Part shown: positions 7,107 through 13,628 of the stretch, one piece after another
Layout: each line of letters opens with the position of its first letter
Position numbering within the stretch: position 1 is the first letter of the stretch
Program-made: the position numbers and the translations under genes
Notes under the pieces: generated by a model
What the model was told of the DNA's origin: nothing
The model's input: the letters and a program-made list of their open reading frames with translations, nothing else
Database searches by the model: none
Source of the DNA: Chloroflexota bacterium
GTDB taxonomy: Bacteria; Chloroflexota; Limnocylindria; Limnocylindrales; CSP1-4
Assembly (NCBI GenBank): GCA_021785115.1
Contig: JAJYGO010000282.1
Location: 1-15,176 of the forward strand
Length of the DNA stretch: 15,176 nt
Reading direction: 5' to 3'

Positions 7107-7841
7107 TCACCCGAGGAGTTGCCGGATGGCCTGCCATCCTCCGCACCAGCCGACGGCGCCGAGCAGCGCCGCCCGGTCCACGGGCGTGTCGAGCCCCTGG
7201 TTCGCCCACCCGAAGGAGCGCGCGTAGGTCCGCAGGTGGCGGGAGAGCTGCGCGACGAGCCGGCGCTGCTCCGCCAGGCCGGAGTCGCCGGGGACGCGGA
7301 GGTCGGCCGCAAGGTGGAGCCGGCACCGGAGCAAGGAGTCGTTCCTCGCGCACGCCCCGCAGATCCACGGTTCCCAGTGCGCCCGCGTGTCAAGGGCCAG
7401 GCGCCGGAGCGGCTCGAGGTCGCGGCCGCGCGCCACGATCTCCGCGGGCACCGCGGCGACCAGCGCCCGGTGGGCGTCGTCCGGCTCGCACACGAGACAC
7501 GGTTCCTCGGCCTGGAGGGAGGCAGCGATCCGCGACCGCTCGAAGAGGCGCCGGGCCGCGAGGGCGCGCACGGCCCGGTCGAAGACGTTGTCGTAGACCA
7601 CCGCCGGGCGGAACATCCACCCCTCGTTGAGCGACGCCTCGACCGCCAGGAACCCCAGCGCGTGCCGCTGGCACATCCCCCAGGCGCCCAGCAGACGCAC
7701 CTGCGCCTGCGGCTCGTCGATGGCGCCTGCGCCGAGCCATGCGAGGTGGCGGATCTCCCGGTCGGCGAGCGGCTGCCGCACGCGGTCGACGTACCCCGTG
7801 TGCGCCAGGTACCCCGTGTGCGCCAGCTCGTCCGTGGCCAT
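7107..7841 (-). CDS. Cys/His-containing hypothetical protein, tentatively DUF6062-like
   Basis: A 244-aa soluble protein. It appears to be built from two related halves, each of the type CxxC ... helix ... CxxH. The second half keeps this as CLVC, then WICGAC, then LLRCRLHL. The first half has GMCQRHALGF, but where the CxxC would be expected it reads QPLADREIRHL. I recall similar spacing in DUF6062 proteins of Chloroflexota and Actinomycetota, but this assignment is from memory and tentative. The Cys/His pairs suggest metal binding or redox activity (inference). The N-terminus contains a duplicated LAHTGY hexapeptide from an 18-bp tandem duplication. The ATG at 7841 has GGAG only 2 nt upstream, so the start is uncertain; the frame continues upstream into terminator-like sequence and then antisense to ahpC, which argues against a longer start. 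Confidence 0.7.
   Translation of the reverse strand: MATDELAHTGYLAHTGYVDRVRQPLADREIRHLAWLGAGAIDEPQAQVRLLGAWGMCQRHALGFLAVEASLNEGWMFRPAVVYDNVFDRAVRALAARRLFERSRIAASLQAEEPCLVCEPDDAHRALVAAVPAEIVARGRDLEPLRRLALDTRAHWEPWICGACARNDSLLRCRLHLAADLRVPGDSGLAEQRRLVAQLSRHLRTYARSFGWANQGLDTPVDRAALLGAVGWCGGWQAIRQLLG
7791..7826. repeat. Perfect 18-bp tandem duplication in the 5' coding end of the DUF6062-like gene
   Basis: GTACCCCGTGTGCGCCAG occurs twice with no gap, at 7791-7808 and 7809-7826. On the coding (minus) strand it duplicates six codons, giving LAHTGY LAHTGY, and leaves the frame intact. Two identical copies with no divergence suggest a recent slippage event, or an assembly artefact. Confidence 0.9.
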
Positions 7842-7962
7842 GGCTCCAGGCGTTTCGCTGCCCCCTTGCCGGTCCCCGCCGCGCGTCGTCCCGTCCGCGG
7901 CCCGTGCCGACGGCGCCGGCCCGTGTGGACCATCGCGATGCCGTCCCGTCCGGATAAACAGA

Positions 7963-8028
7963 ATGGCTCCTGGTCGACGACCAGAAGCCATCACCCGACG
8001 AGCGGGACAGGCGCGAGCTTCATCGCGC
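7963..8028 (-). terminator. Tandem stem-loops downstream of the peroxiredoxin gene, likely terminator
   Basis: On the minus strand three stem-loops follow each other. The first is GCGCGA/TCGCGC with a 6-nt loop (8011-8028). The second is CCCG/CGGG (7994-8006). The third, at 7963-7991, pairs ATGGCT with AGCCAT outside and CTGGTCG with CGACCAG inside, around one mismatch. The third is followed by ATTCTGTTTATCC-type T-enriched sequence, which fits a rho-independent terminator for the peroxiredoxin gene. The rest of 7842-8080 shows no gene; a 12-bp palindrome GCCCGCGCGGGC sits at 8061-8072, close to the peroxiredoxin stop. Confidence 0.5.
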
Positions 8029-8080
8029 GGTTCAATTGCCGGCAGGGTACCGCATTCCCCGCCCGCGCGGGCCGGAGCGA

Positions 8081-8554
8081 CTATGCCGTCCCGGCCCGCA
8101 CGCCCATCCCGTCGAGTGCCGCCACGTAGGCCGCCTCGTCGCGCGCCGTGCTCGACGGGTTGTGGATCGCGTACCGCACCACCCCGTCGGCGTCGAGAAT
8201 GAACGTGCCTCGCTCGGCGTACCCCTGCTCCTCGCTCCAGACGCCGTACAGCTTCGCGACCCGGCCGACCGGCCAGCGGTCCGAGAGGAACCGGTTGCCG
8301 TACCGCTGGTCCGCGCGCCAGGCCCGCAGCGCGTGCGTCGAGTCGACGCTGACCCCGAGCACGGTGACACCGCGGCGCTCGTAGGCGTCCCAGTCGTCGC
8401 GGATCGCGCACAGCTCGCCCGTGCATGTGGAGCTGAAGGCGAGCGGGAAGAAGACCAGCATCACGGGACGGCCGCGCAGGTCGCTCAGCGTCACCGGCTG
8501 CTTGTCCTGGTCGAGCAGCGTGAAGTCCGGGGCAAGGTCGCCGACGGCGGGCAT
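8081..8554 (-). CDS. Peroxiredoxin (AhpC/TSA family, AhpE- or BCP-like)
   Basis: A 157-aa thiol peroxidase that would reduce hydrogen peroxide or organic hydroperoxides in the cytosol. The thioredoxin-fold order is clear: GDLAPDFTLLDQDKQPVTLSDLRGRPVMLVFFPLAFSSTCTGELC, then VTVLGVSVDS, then GTFILDADGVVRYAI. The peroxidatic Cys is C44 in the family context P-x3-(T/S)-x2-C. A second Cys, C49, follows after four residues, the spacing used by the resolving Cys in BCP/PrxQ enzymes, whereas the FFPLAF context resembles AhpE. An Arg in YAERGTF fits the conserved active-site Arg. The ATG at 8554 has GGAGGA 4 nt upstream. It lies 70 bp after serS; a TATACC (8590-8585, minus) in the gap could be a -10, so its own promoter is possible. 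Confidence 0.92.
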   Translation of the reverse strand: MPAVGDLAPDFTLLDQDKQPVTLSDLRGRPVMLVFFPLAFSSTCTGELCAIRDDWDAYERRGVTVLGVSVDSTHALRAWRADQRYGNRFLSDRWPVGRVAKLYGVWSEEQGYAERGTFILDADGVVRYAIHNPSSTARDEAAYVAALDGMGVRAGTA

Positions 8555-8624
8555 GGTGTCCTCCGAGCGTCTCGTTCGTCGACTGGTATACGGTCGGGCT
8601 CGCCGCGCGGATTGCCGCGGCCGG

Positions 8625-9980
8625 TCAGTCCGTCGGGCGCGCGGCCGCCGCCGGGGACGCCGGGCCGATCCGCTCGCCCAGGAACGGGCGCAGGACCCGC
8701 GGCACCACCACCGACCCGTCCGGCTGCTGGCAGACCTCGAGGATGGCGGCGAACGTGCGCGCCAGCGCGAGACCGGAGCCGTTGAGGGTGTGGAGGATCT
8801 CCGGCCGGCCGCCCGGCTCGGGCCGCCAGCGGATGTTCATCCGCCGCGCCTGGTAGTCGCGGAAGTTGGAGACCGAGCTGACCTCCAGCCACCGCTCCAC
8901 GCCGGGCGCCCAGACCTCCAGGTCGTACTTCTTGGCCTGCACGAAGCCCATGTCCCCGGTGGCCATCAGCTTGACGCGGTAGGCCAGGCCCAGGCGCTGC
9001 AGCAGCGTCTCCGCGGCCCGGGTCAGCCACTCGAGCGCGGCGCCGGAGGCGTCCGGCCGCTCGAAGAGGACCATCTCCACCTTGTCGAACTGGTGGACCC
9101 GCAGGATCCCCCGCGTGTCCTTGCCGGCCGCCCCCGCCTCCCGGCGGAAGCACGGCGTGTACGCGCAGTAGCGGATCGGCAGGCGGTCCGCCTCGATGAT
9201 CTCGTCGCGGTGCAGGTTGGTGACGGGGACCTCGGCGGTGGGGACGAGGTACAGCTCGTCGCGGGTCACCGCGTACATCAGGTCTTCCTTGTCCGGGATC
9301 TGCCCGGTCCCGCGCGCGGACGCGGTGTTGACCAGCGCCGGGGGCCAGATCTCGGTCATGCCGTGCTCGCGGGTATGCACGCCGATGAACCAGTCGATCA
9401 GCGCGCGCTCCAGCGCCGCACCCGTGCCGCGGTAGACGGGGAACCCGGATCCCGCGATCTTGGCGCCGGCCGGCAGGTCCAGCATCCCGAGCGCCTCGCC
9501 CACCTCCCAGTGCGGCCGACGCACCCAGGGGCCCGAGCCATCCGCTCCCCCACCGGTCGATTCCTCGTGCCGTGCGGGCTCGCCCCACGTCCGCACGATC
9601 ACGCTGTCGTCCTCGCCACCCACCGGCACGTCCGGGTCGGCCGGGTTGGGGATCCGCAGCAGCGCGTCCTCCAGCTCGGCCTCGACGGCCACGAGCTCGG
9701 CGTCGATGGCGGCGATCCGCTCGCCCGCCCCGGTGGACGACCGGCGCAGCGCGGCGACCTCGTCGCCCTGGGGCGACGCCCCGCCGCGGATGGCGTCGCC
9801 GATCCGCTTCGAGAGCGCGTTCCGCTCGGCACGCAGGGCGTCCCCCTCGCCGAGCAGGCTGCGACGGCGGGCATCGAGGCGGAGCGCCGCGTCCACCACC
9901 GAGGGATCCTCGCCCTTGTCGATGGCGCCCTGGCGGACCCGGTCCGCGTCGTCGCGCAGTCGCTGCAGCCCGATGCTCAT
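8625..9980 (-). CDS. serS: Seryl-tRNA synthetase
   Basis: Class II aminoacyl-tRNA synthetase charging tRNA-Ser (and tRNA-Sec where present) with serine; cytosolic; 451 aa, slightly longer than the usual 420-430. The N-terminal third forms the long antiparallel coiled-coil arm that grips the tRNA variable arm (RLRDDADRVRQGAIDKG, then LGEGDALRAERNALSKRIG). A region TAEVPVTNLHRDE precedes motif 2, FRREAG at 278-283 followed by GILRVHQFDKVEM. Motif 3, NGSGLALAR, is at 400-408. The WLEVSSVSNFRDYQARRMNIR segment is typical of SerRS. Residues 75-130 carry a charged and Gly/Ser-rich extension between the arm and the core that may explain the extra length. The ATG at 9980 overlaps the lysS stop (ATGA) and has GGAGG about 8 nt upstream, so it is translationally coupled to lysS. 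Confidence 0.96.
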   Translation of the reverse strand: MSIGLQRLRDDADRVRQGAIDKGEDPSVVDAALRLDARRRSLLGEGDALRAERNALSKRIGDAIRGGASPQGDEVAALRRSSTGAGERIAAIDAELVAVEAELEDALLRIPNPADPDVPVGGEDDSVIVRTWGEPARHEESTGGGADGSGPWVRRPHWEVGEALGMLDLPAGAKIAGSGFPVYRGTGAALERALIDWFIGVHTREHGMTEIWPPALVNTASARGTGQIPDKEDLMYAVTRDELYLVPTAEVPVTNLHRDEIIEADRLPIRYCAYTPCFRREAGAAGKDTRGILRVHQFDKVEMVLFERPDASGAALEWLTRAAETLLQRLGLAYRVKLMATGDMGFVQAKKYDLEVWAPGVERWLEVSSVSNFRDYQARRMNIRWRPEPGGRPEILHTLNGSGLALARTFAAILEVCQQPDGSVVVPRVLRPFLGERIGPASPAAAARPTD

Positions 9981-11614
9981 GCCGATGCCTCCCCTGGCTG
10001 GGCGGACGCCCCGTCGTCCTCCGGCCCGGGAGCCCACCCGGCCGCCTGGCGCAGACGTTCGATGACGAACTCCCGCTCCAGGGCGGCCAGCAGCCAGCCC
10101 GCGCGAGGCCCGTTGGTGCGACCCAGGAACGCGAGATAGACGGCGCCGAACGCGCGGCCGGCCGGGAGCGCCGCCTCCTCGGCGACGCGGAAGATCAGGT
10201 CCTGCCACGCATCGCCCGACACCGGGCGGGCGACGCCGGCGGCGAGGGCGAGCGCGCCGAGGTAGGTGCGCTGCTCGTCCGACAGCCCGTGGCGCGCCTC
10301 GGCGGGCAGCTCATCCCGGACGGCGATCCGCGCGCGGTCCGGCGCGTAGCCGGCCAGCCATGCCCGGGCCGCACGGACGCGATCGGCCAGGATCACCTGC
10401 TCCGCAAGGTCGAGCGGGACGCCCTTCTCTGCCGCGATCCGCCCGTCGATGTCGACCGCGGGGACCTGGGCGAGCATGGCCACCTGCGCGAAGTCCGGGC
10501 GGAACCGGCCCGCCTCGGCAGCCGGATCCGCCTCCGGGTCGAGGAGGCTGAGGGCGAAGATCCGCGCGTGGTCGGGCGGCAGCTCGCCCTTCACCTCGCC
10601 GCCCGCCGTGGCCACCGCCACCCGGTCGAACTCGTCGAAGAGGCGGGGGATGGTGTCCCCGGCCGGGTCGAAGTCGATGGCGTGGCTCGGGCGGTGGCGC
10701 AGGAAGAGGAAGCGGAGCAGCTCCGGGGGGAGGACCTCGGCCATGGTGTGCGCCGCCGCCCCGCGCCCCTTGCTGGTGCTCATCTTCCGCCCGCCGATGT
10801 TGAGGAACTCGTAGGGCAGGTTGATGGGGGGCTCGCGCTCGAAGATCTCGCGGGCGATGGCATCGGAGCGGTCCCGCGAGCCGCCCGCGGTGGCCAGGTC
10901 CTTGCCGTTGGGCTCGATGGTGACCCCGAAGATGCTCCACTGGGCGGCCCATTCGAGGTTCCAGGGGAGCTTGGCGCGTCCGCCGAACGGCGCCACCCAG
11001 CCGGAATGGCCGCACCCGGTGGCCCAGGTCACCAGGTCGGGTCGGCACTCGTAGCGCACCCGCTCGCCGTCCCAGTCCGTGACGATGGTGGTCCCCACCT
11101 TGCCGCACTGCTCGCAGATCACGCTGACGGGATGCCAGGTCGGCGGGTGCTGCACGTTCGCCACGCGCCGGTAGATCTCCCGGACGCGATCCGCGCGGTC
11201 CAGGGCCAGCCGGACGTAGGGGTCCACCGCGCCGGTGGGATAGACCTCGCTCATCCAGTAGGTCTCGGGGTGGATCCCCAGCCCGGCGAACGTGTCCAGG
11301 AAGAGGCCCGCGAAGTGCCGGGCGTAGCTGGCCGCACCGCTCCCCTCCGGGGCCGGGACATGTGCGAGCGGGACGCCCATGTAGCGCTCCACGGCGTCCG
11401 GCGTCAGCAGCGCCTGGGCGTCCATGGGATCCAGGTCGTCCACGCCGTAGAGGAGCCGCGCCTCCAGACCGCGCTCGCGGAGCGCGCGCCAGATGGCGTC
11501 CAGCACCACCGGACCGCGCAGGCTCCCGACGTGGACCGTGCCGGAGGGCGTCTTGGAATCGTTGACGACCTGCGGGCCGCTCAGGCGCGCGGCAAGCTCA
11601 TCGGCCCAGTACAC
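9977..11614 (-). CDS. lysS: Class I lysyl-tRNA synthetase
   Basis: Charges tRNA-Lys with lysine. This is the class I (archaeal-type, Rossmann-fold) enzyme, not the usual bacterial class II LysRS: it has a HIGH-like motif HVGS at 28-31 in TPSGTVHVGSLRG and KMSTSK at 277-282, and none of the class II motifs. It is 545 aa, normal for this class. A zinc-binding module is visible in ICEQCGKVGTTIV with later Cys in YECRPD and TGCGHSGW. The C-terminal third is helical, as expected for the anticodon-binding domain. The start is a GTG at 11614, preceded by GGAGGAG a few bases upstream. It lies 27 bp downstream of greA and overlaps serS by 4 bp, so greA-lysS-serS form an operon. The synonym lysK is also used. 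Confidence 0.95.
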   Translation of the reverse strand: MYWADELAARLSGPQVVNDSKTPSGTVHVGSLRGPVVLDAIWRALRERGLEARLLYGVDDLDPMDAQALLTPDAVERYMGVPLAHVPAPEGSGAASYARHFAGLFLDTFAGLGIHPETYWMSEVYPTGAVDPYVRLALDRADRVREIYRRVANVQHPPTWHPVSVICEQCGKVGTTIVTDWDGERVRYECRPDLVTWATGCGHSGWVAPFGGRAKLPWNLEWAAQWSIFGVTIEPNGKDLATAGGSRDRSDAIAREIFEREPPINLPYEFLNIGGRKMSTSKGRGAAAHTMAEVLPPELLRFLFLRHRPSHAIDFDPAGDTIPRLFDEFDRVAVATAGGEVKGELPPDHARIFALSLLDPEADPAAEAGRFRPDFAQVAMLAQVPAVDIDGRIAAEKGVPLDLAEQVILADRVRAARAWLAGYAPDRARIAVRDELPAEARHGLSDEQRTYLGALALAAGVARPVSGDAWQDLIFRVAEEAALPAGRAFGAVYLAFLGRTNGPRAGWLLAALEREFVIERLRQAAGWAPGPEDDGASAQPGEASA

Positions 11615-11641
11615 CGTCTCCTCCGGCCGTCCGCGACGGCG

Positions 11642-12106
11642 TCAGCCGATGCTCTCGATCTCGTAGGTGAAATCGCCGCTCGGCACGTGGACGACCACGC
11701 GATCCCCCTTGCGATGCCCGAGCAGGGCGCGCCCGACCGGCGACTCGTTGGAGATCCGCCCGGAGCCGGGGTCCGCCTCGGCCGAACCGACGATGTGGAA
11801 CGTCTCGGTCCCGTCCGTGGAGGTGACCACCACCGTCGAGCCGATCTGGACGTGGTCCGACGAATGGTTCTCGTCGATCAGCACGGCGTTCCGGATCAGC
11901 GCCTCCAGCGTCTGGATGCGGCCCTCGACGAACGCCTGCTCGTTCTTGGCGTCCTCGTACTCGGCGTTCTCCGCCAGGTCACCGTGCTCCTTGGCGTCGT
12001 GGATGCGGGCGGCCACCTCGGCGCGACGGACGTTCACCAGCTGGTCGAGCTCAGCTCGCAGCTTCTCGAGCCCATCGTGAGTGAGGTAACCGGGCTTGTT
12101 GTTCAC
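11642..12106 (-). CDS. greA: Transcription elongation factor GreA
   Basis: A 154-aa protein that enters the RNA polymerase secondary channel and stimulates cleavage of backtracked RNA. The N-terminal half is the coiled coil (LEKLRAELDQLVNVRRAEVAARI). The acidic tip D43-x-x-E46 in HGDLAENAEYEDAKNEQ corresponds to the Mg2+-positioning residues of E. coli GreA (D41/E44). The C-terminal half is the FKBP-like domain with ISNESPVGRALLGHRKGD, a GreA signature. The start is a GTG at 12106 with GGAG about 8 nt upstream; it gives the normal family length and no ATG fits. It is the first gene of the greA-lysS-serS unit, with a strong promoter and a hairpin-containing leader just upstream. Confidence 0.97.
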   Translation of the reverse strand: MNNKPGYLTHDGLEKLRAELDQLVNVRRAEVAARIHDAKEHGDLAENAEYEDAKNEQAFVEGRIQTLEALIRNAVLIDENHSSDHVQIGSTVVVTSTDGTETFHIVGSAEADPGSGRISNESPVGRALLGHRKGDRVVVHVPSGDFTYEIESIG

Positions 12107-12133
12107 AGACCGCTCCAGTGGGTGACAGGCTGC

Positions 12134-12180
12134 AAGAGGAAAGAACCCCCGGCGCGTCGACGGGGCGCGTCAGGAGTTCT
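12134..12180 (-). terminator. Terminator-like hairpin with U-rich tail in the greA leader
   Basis: On the minus strand AGAACTCC (12180-12173) pairs with GGGGTTCT (12149-12142), with one G-U pair. The loop contains further GC-rich pairing. An alternative CCCCG/CGGGG stem uses the same G-run, so the two folds exclude each other. A U-rich run (positions 12145-12134, UUCUUUCCUCUU) follows directly. The structure begins within a few bases of the expected transcript start and ends 28 nt before the GTG. It could be an attenuator of greA or the terminator for argR. Confidence 0.5.
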
Positions 12181-12191
12181 GTTAGCGGGAG

Positions 12192-12221
12192 ATTCTATGG
12201 CGCCCGCTGCGCCGGTGTCAA
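12192..12221 (-). promoter_or_regulatory. Near-consensus sigma-70 promoter of the greA-lysS-serS operon
   Basis: TTGACA (12221-12216) matches the -35 consensus perfectly, and TAGAAT (12197-12192) matches the -10 in 5 of 6 bases, with an 18-bp spacer. Transcription would start near 12185, giving a leader of about 80 nt before the greA GTG. The -35 box overlaps the argR stop codon (TGA at 12218-12220). It is the best promoter in the window. Confidence 0.75.
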
Positions 12222-12706
12222 AGCGCAGATGACGCCGGCGGCCGTTCCTGGAGCCGGGCGAGGCGCCTGCGGGCCCGCCGCAGCGAGCCCCGGTCGGCGA
12301 AGGCCACGAAGAGCGTGTCGTCCCCCGCCACGGATCCCGCCACCTCCGGCCAGTGGGCGCGGTCCAGCGCCGACGCGATGGCGTGCGCGCTGCCCGAGAG
12401 GGTGCGCAGCACCAGCAGCAGCCCGGCCTCCCGGACGTCCACGGGCAGGTCGCGGAGCAGCGCGGCAAGCCGGTCCTCGGCGCTGGGCTCCGCGTCGTCG
12501 AGCGGCTCCGGCAGGGCATAGACGGCCGCGCCGTTGCGGGGCACCTTGACGAGCCCGAGCTCGGCGACGTCCCGGCTGATGGTGGCCTGGGTGGCGCGGA
12601 AGCCGCGCTCCCGGAGGGCCGCGGCGAGCTCGTGCTGGGTGCGGATGCTGCGCCGGCCGAGCAGGTCGCGGATGACCCCCTGGCGCGCCTGCTTCATCAC
12701 CTCCAT
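12218..12706 (-). CDS. argR: Arginine repressor ArgR
   Basis: A 162-aa hexameric DNA-binding regulator that uses L-arginine as corepressor and controls arginine synthesis or catabolism. The N-terminal winged helix is clear: RQGVIRDLLGRRSIRTQHELAAALRERGF, with the recognition helix TQATISRDVAELGLVKV. A linker (PLDDAEPSAEDRL) leads to the C-terminal oligomerisation and arginine-binding domain with GSAHAIASALD and the conserved GDDTLFVAF, whose Asp pair contacts arginine. The start may be the ATG at 12706 or the in-frame ATG three codons later; a GGAGG lies between them, too close to the second. No arginine genes are nearby, so its targets are elsewhere. It follows uppP by 27 bp and its stop overlaps the greA promoter. 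Confidence 0.95.
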   Translation of the reverse strand: MEVMKQARQGVIRDLLGRRSIRTQHELAAALRERGFRATQATISRDVAELGLVKVPRNGAAVYALPEPLDDAEPSAEDRLAALLRDLPVDVREAGLLLVLRTLSGSAHAIASALDRAHWPEVAGSVAGDDTLFVAFADRGSLRRARRRLARLQERPPASSAL

Positions 12707-12733
12707 CGCATCGCGACCCCGTCGTCGGCCCGC

Positions 12734-13561
<828 letters not shown>

Positions 13562-13582
13562 GGCGTTCCCCGAGCGACACGG

Positions 13583-13620
13583 TCCCGGGGCGGCCGCGGA
13601 CTTCCGCGACCGCCCCGGGA
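13583..13620 (-). terminator. Long GC-rich stem-loop after hppA
   Basis: TCCCGGGGCGG pairs with CCGCCCCGGGA (11 bp), continuing after one mismatch into CGCGG/CCGCG with a 4-nt loop. It starts 8 bp beyond the hppA stop on the minus strand and lies just before uppP. There is no U-run. A terminator or mRNA-end stabiliser for hppA is likely from its position. Confidence 0.6.
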
Positions 13621-13628
13621 ACCGGTGG

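Noticed and set aside
8020..8050. GGTTCAATTGCC resembling a tRNA T-arm
   Set aside because: The flanking 5-bp stem does not pair, and no acceptor stem, D-arm or anticodon arm can be placed around it.
7842..8426. Upstream extension of the DUF6062-like frame to 439 residues
   Set aside because: The added part runs through terminator-like hairpins and antisense to the peroxiredoxin gene, and has shadow-type composition.
9572..12232. An 886-codon open frame on the + strand, antisense to serS, lysS and greA
   Set aside because: High GC makes antisense frames stop-poor. Its translation is Arg/Pro/Ala/Gly-biased with no domain, while the minus strand holds three textbook genes.
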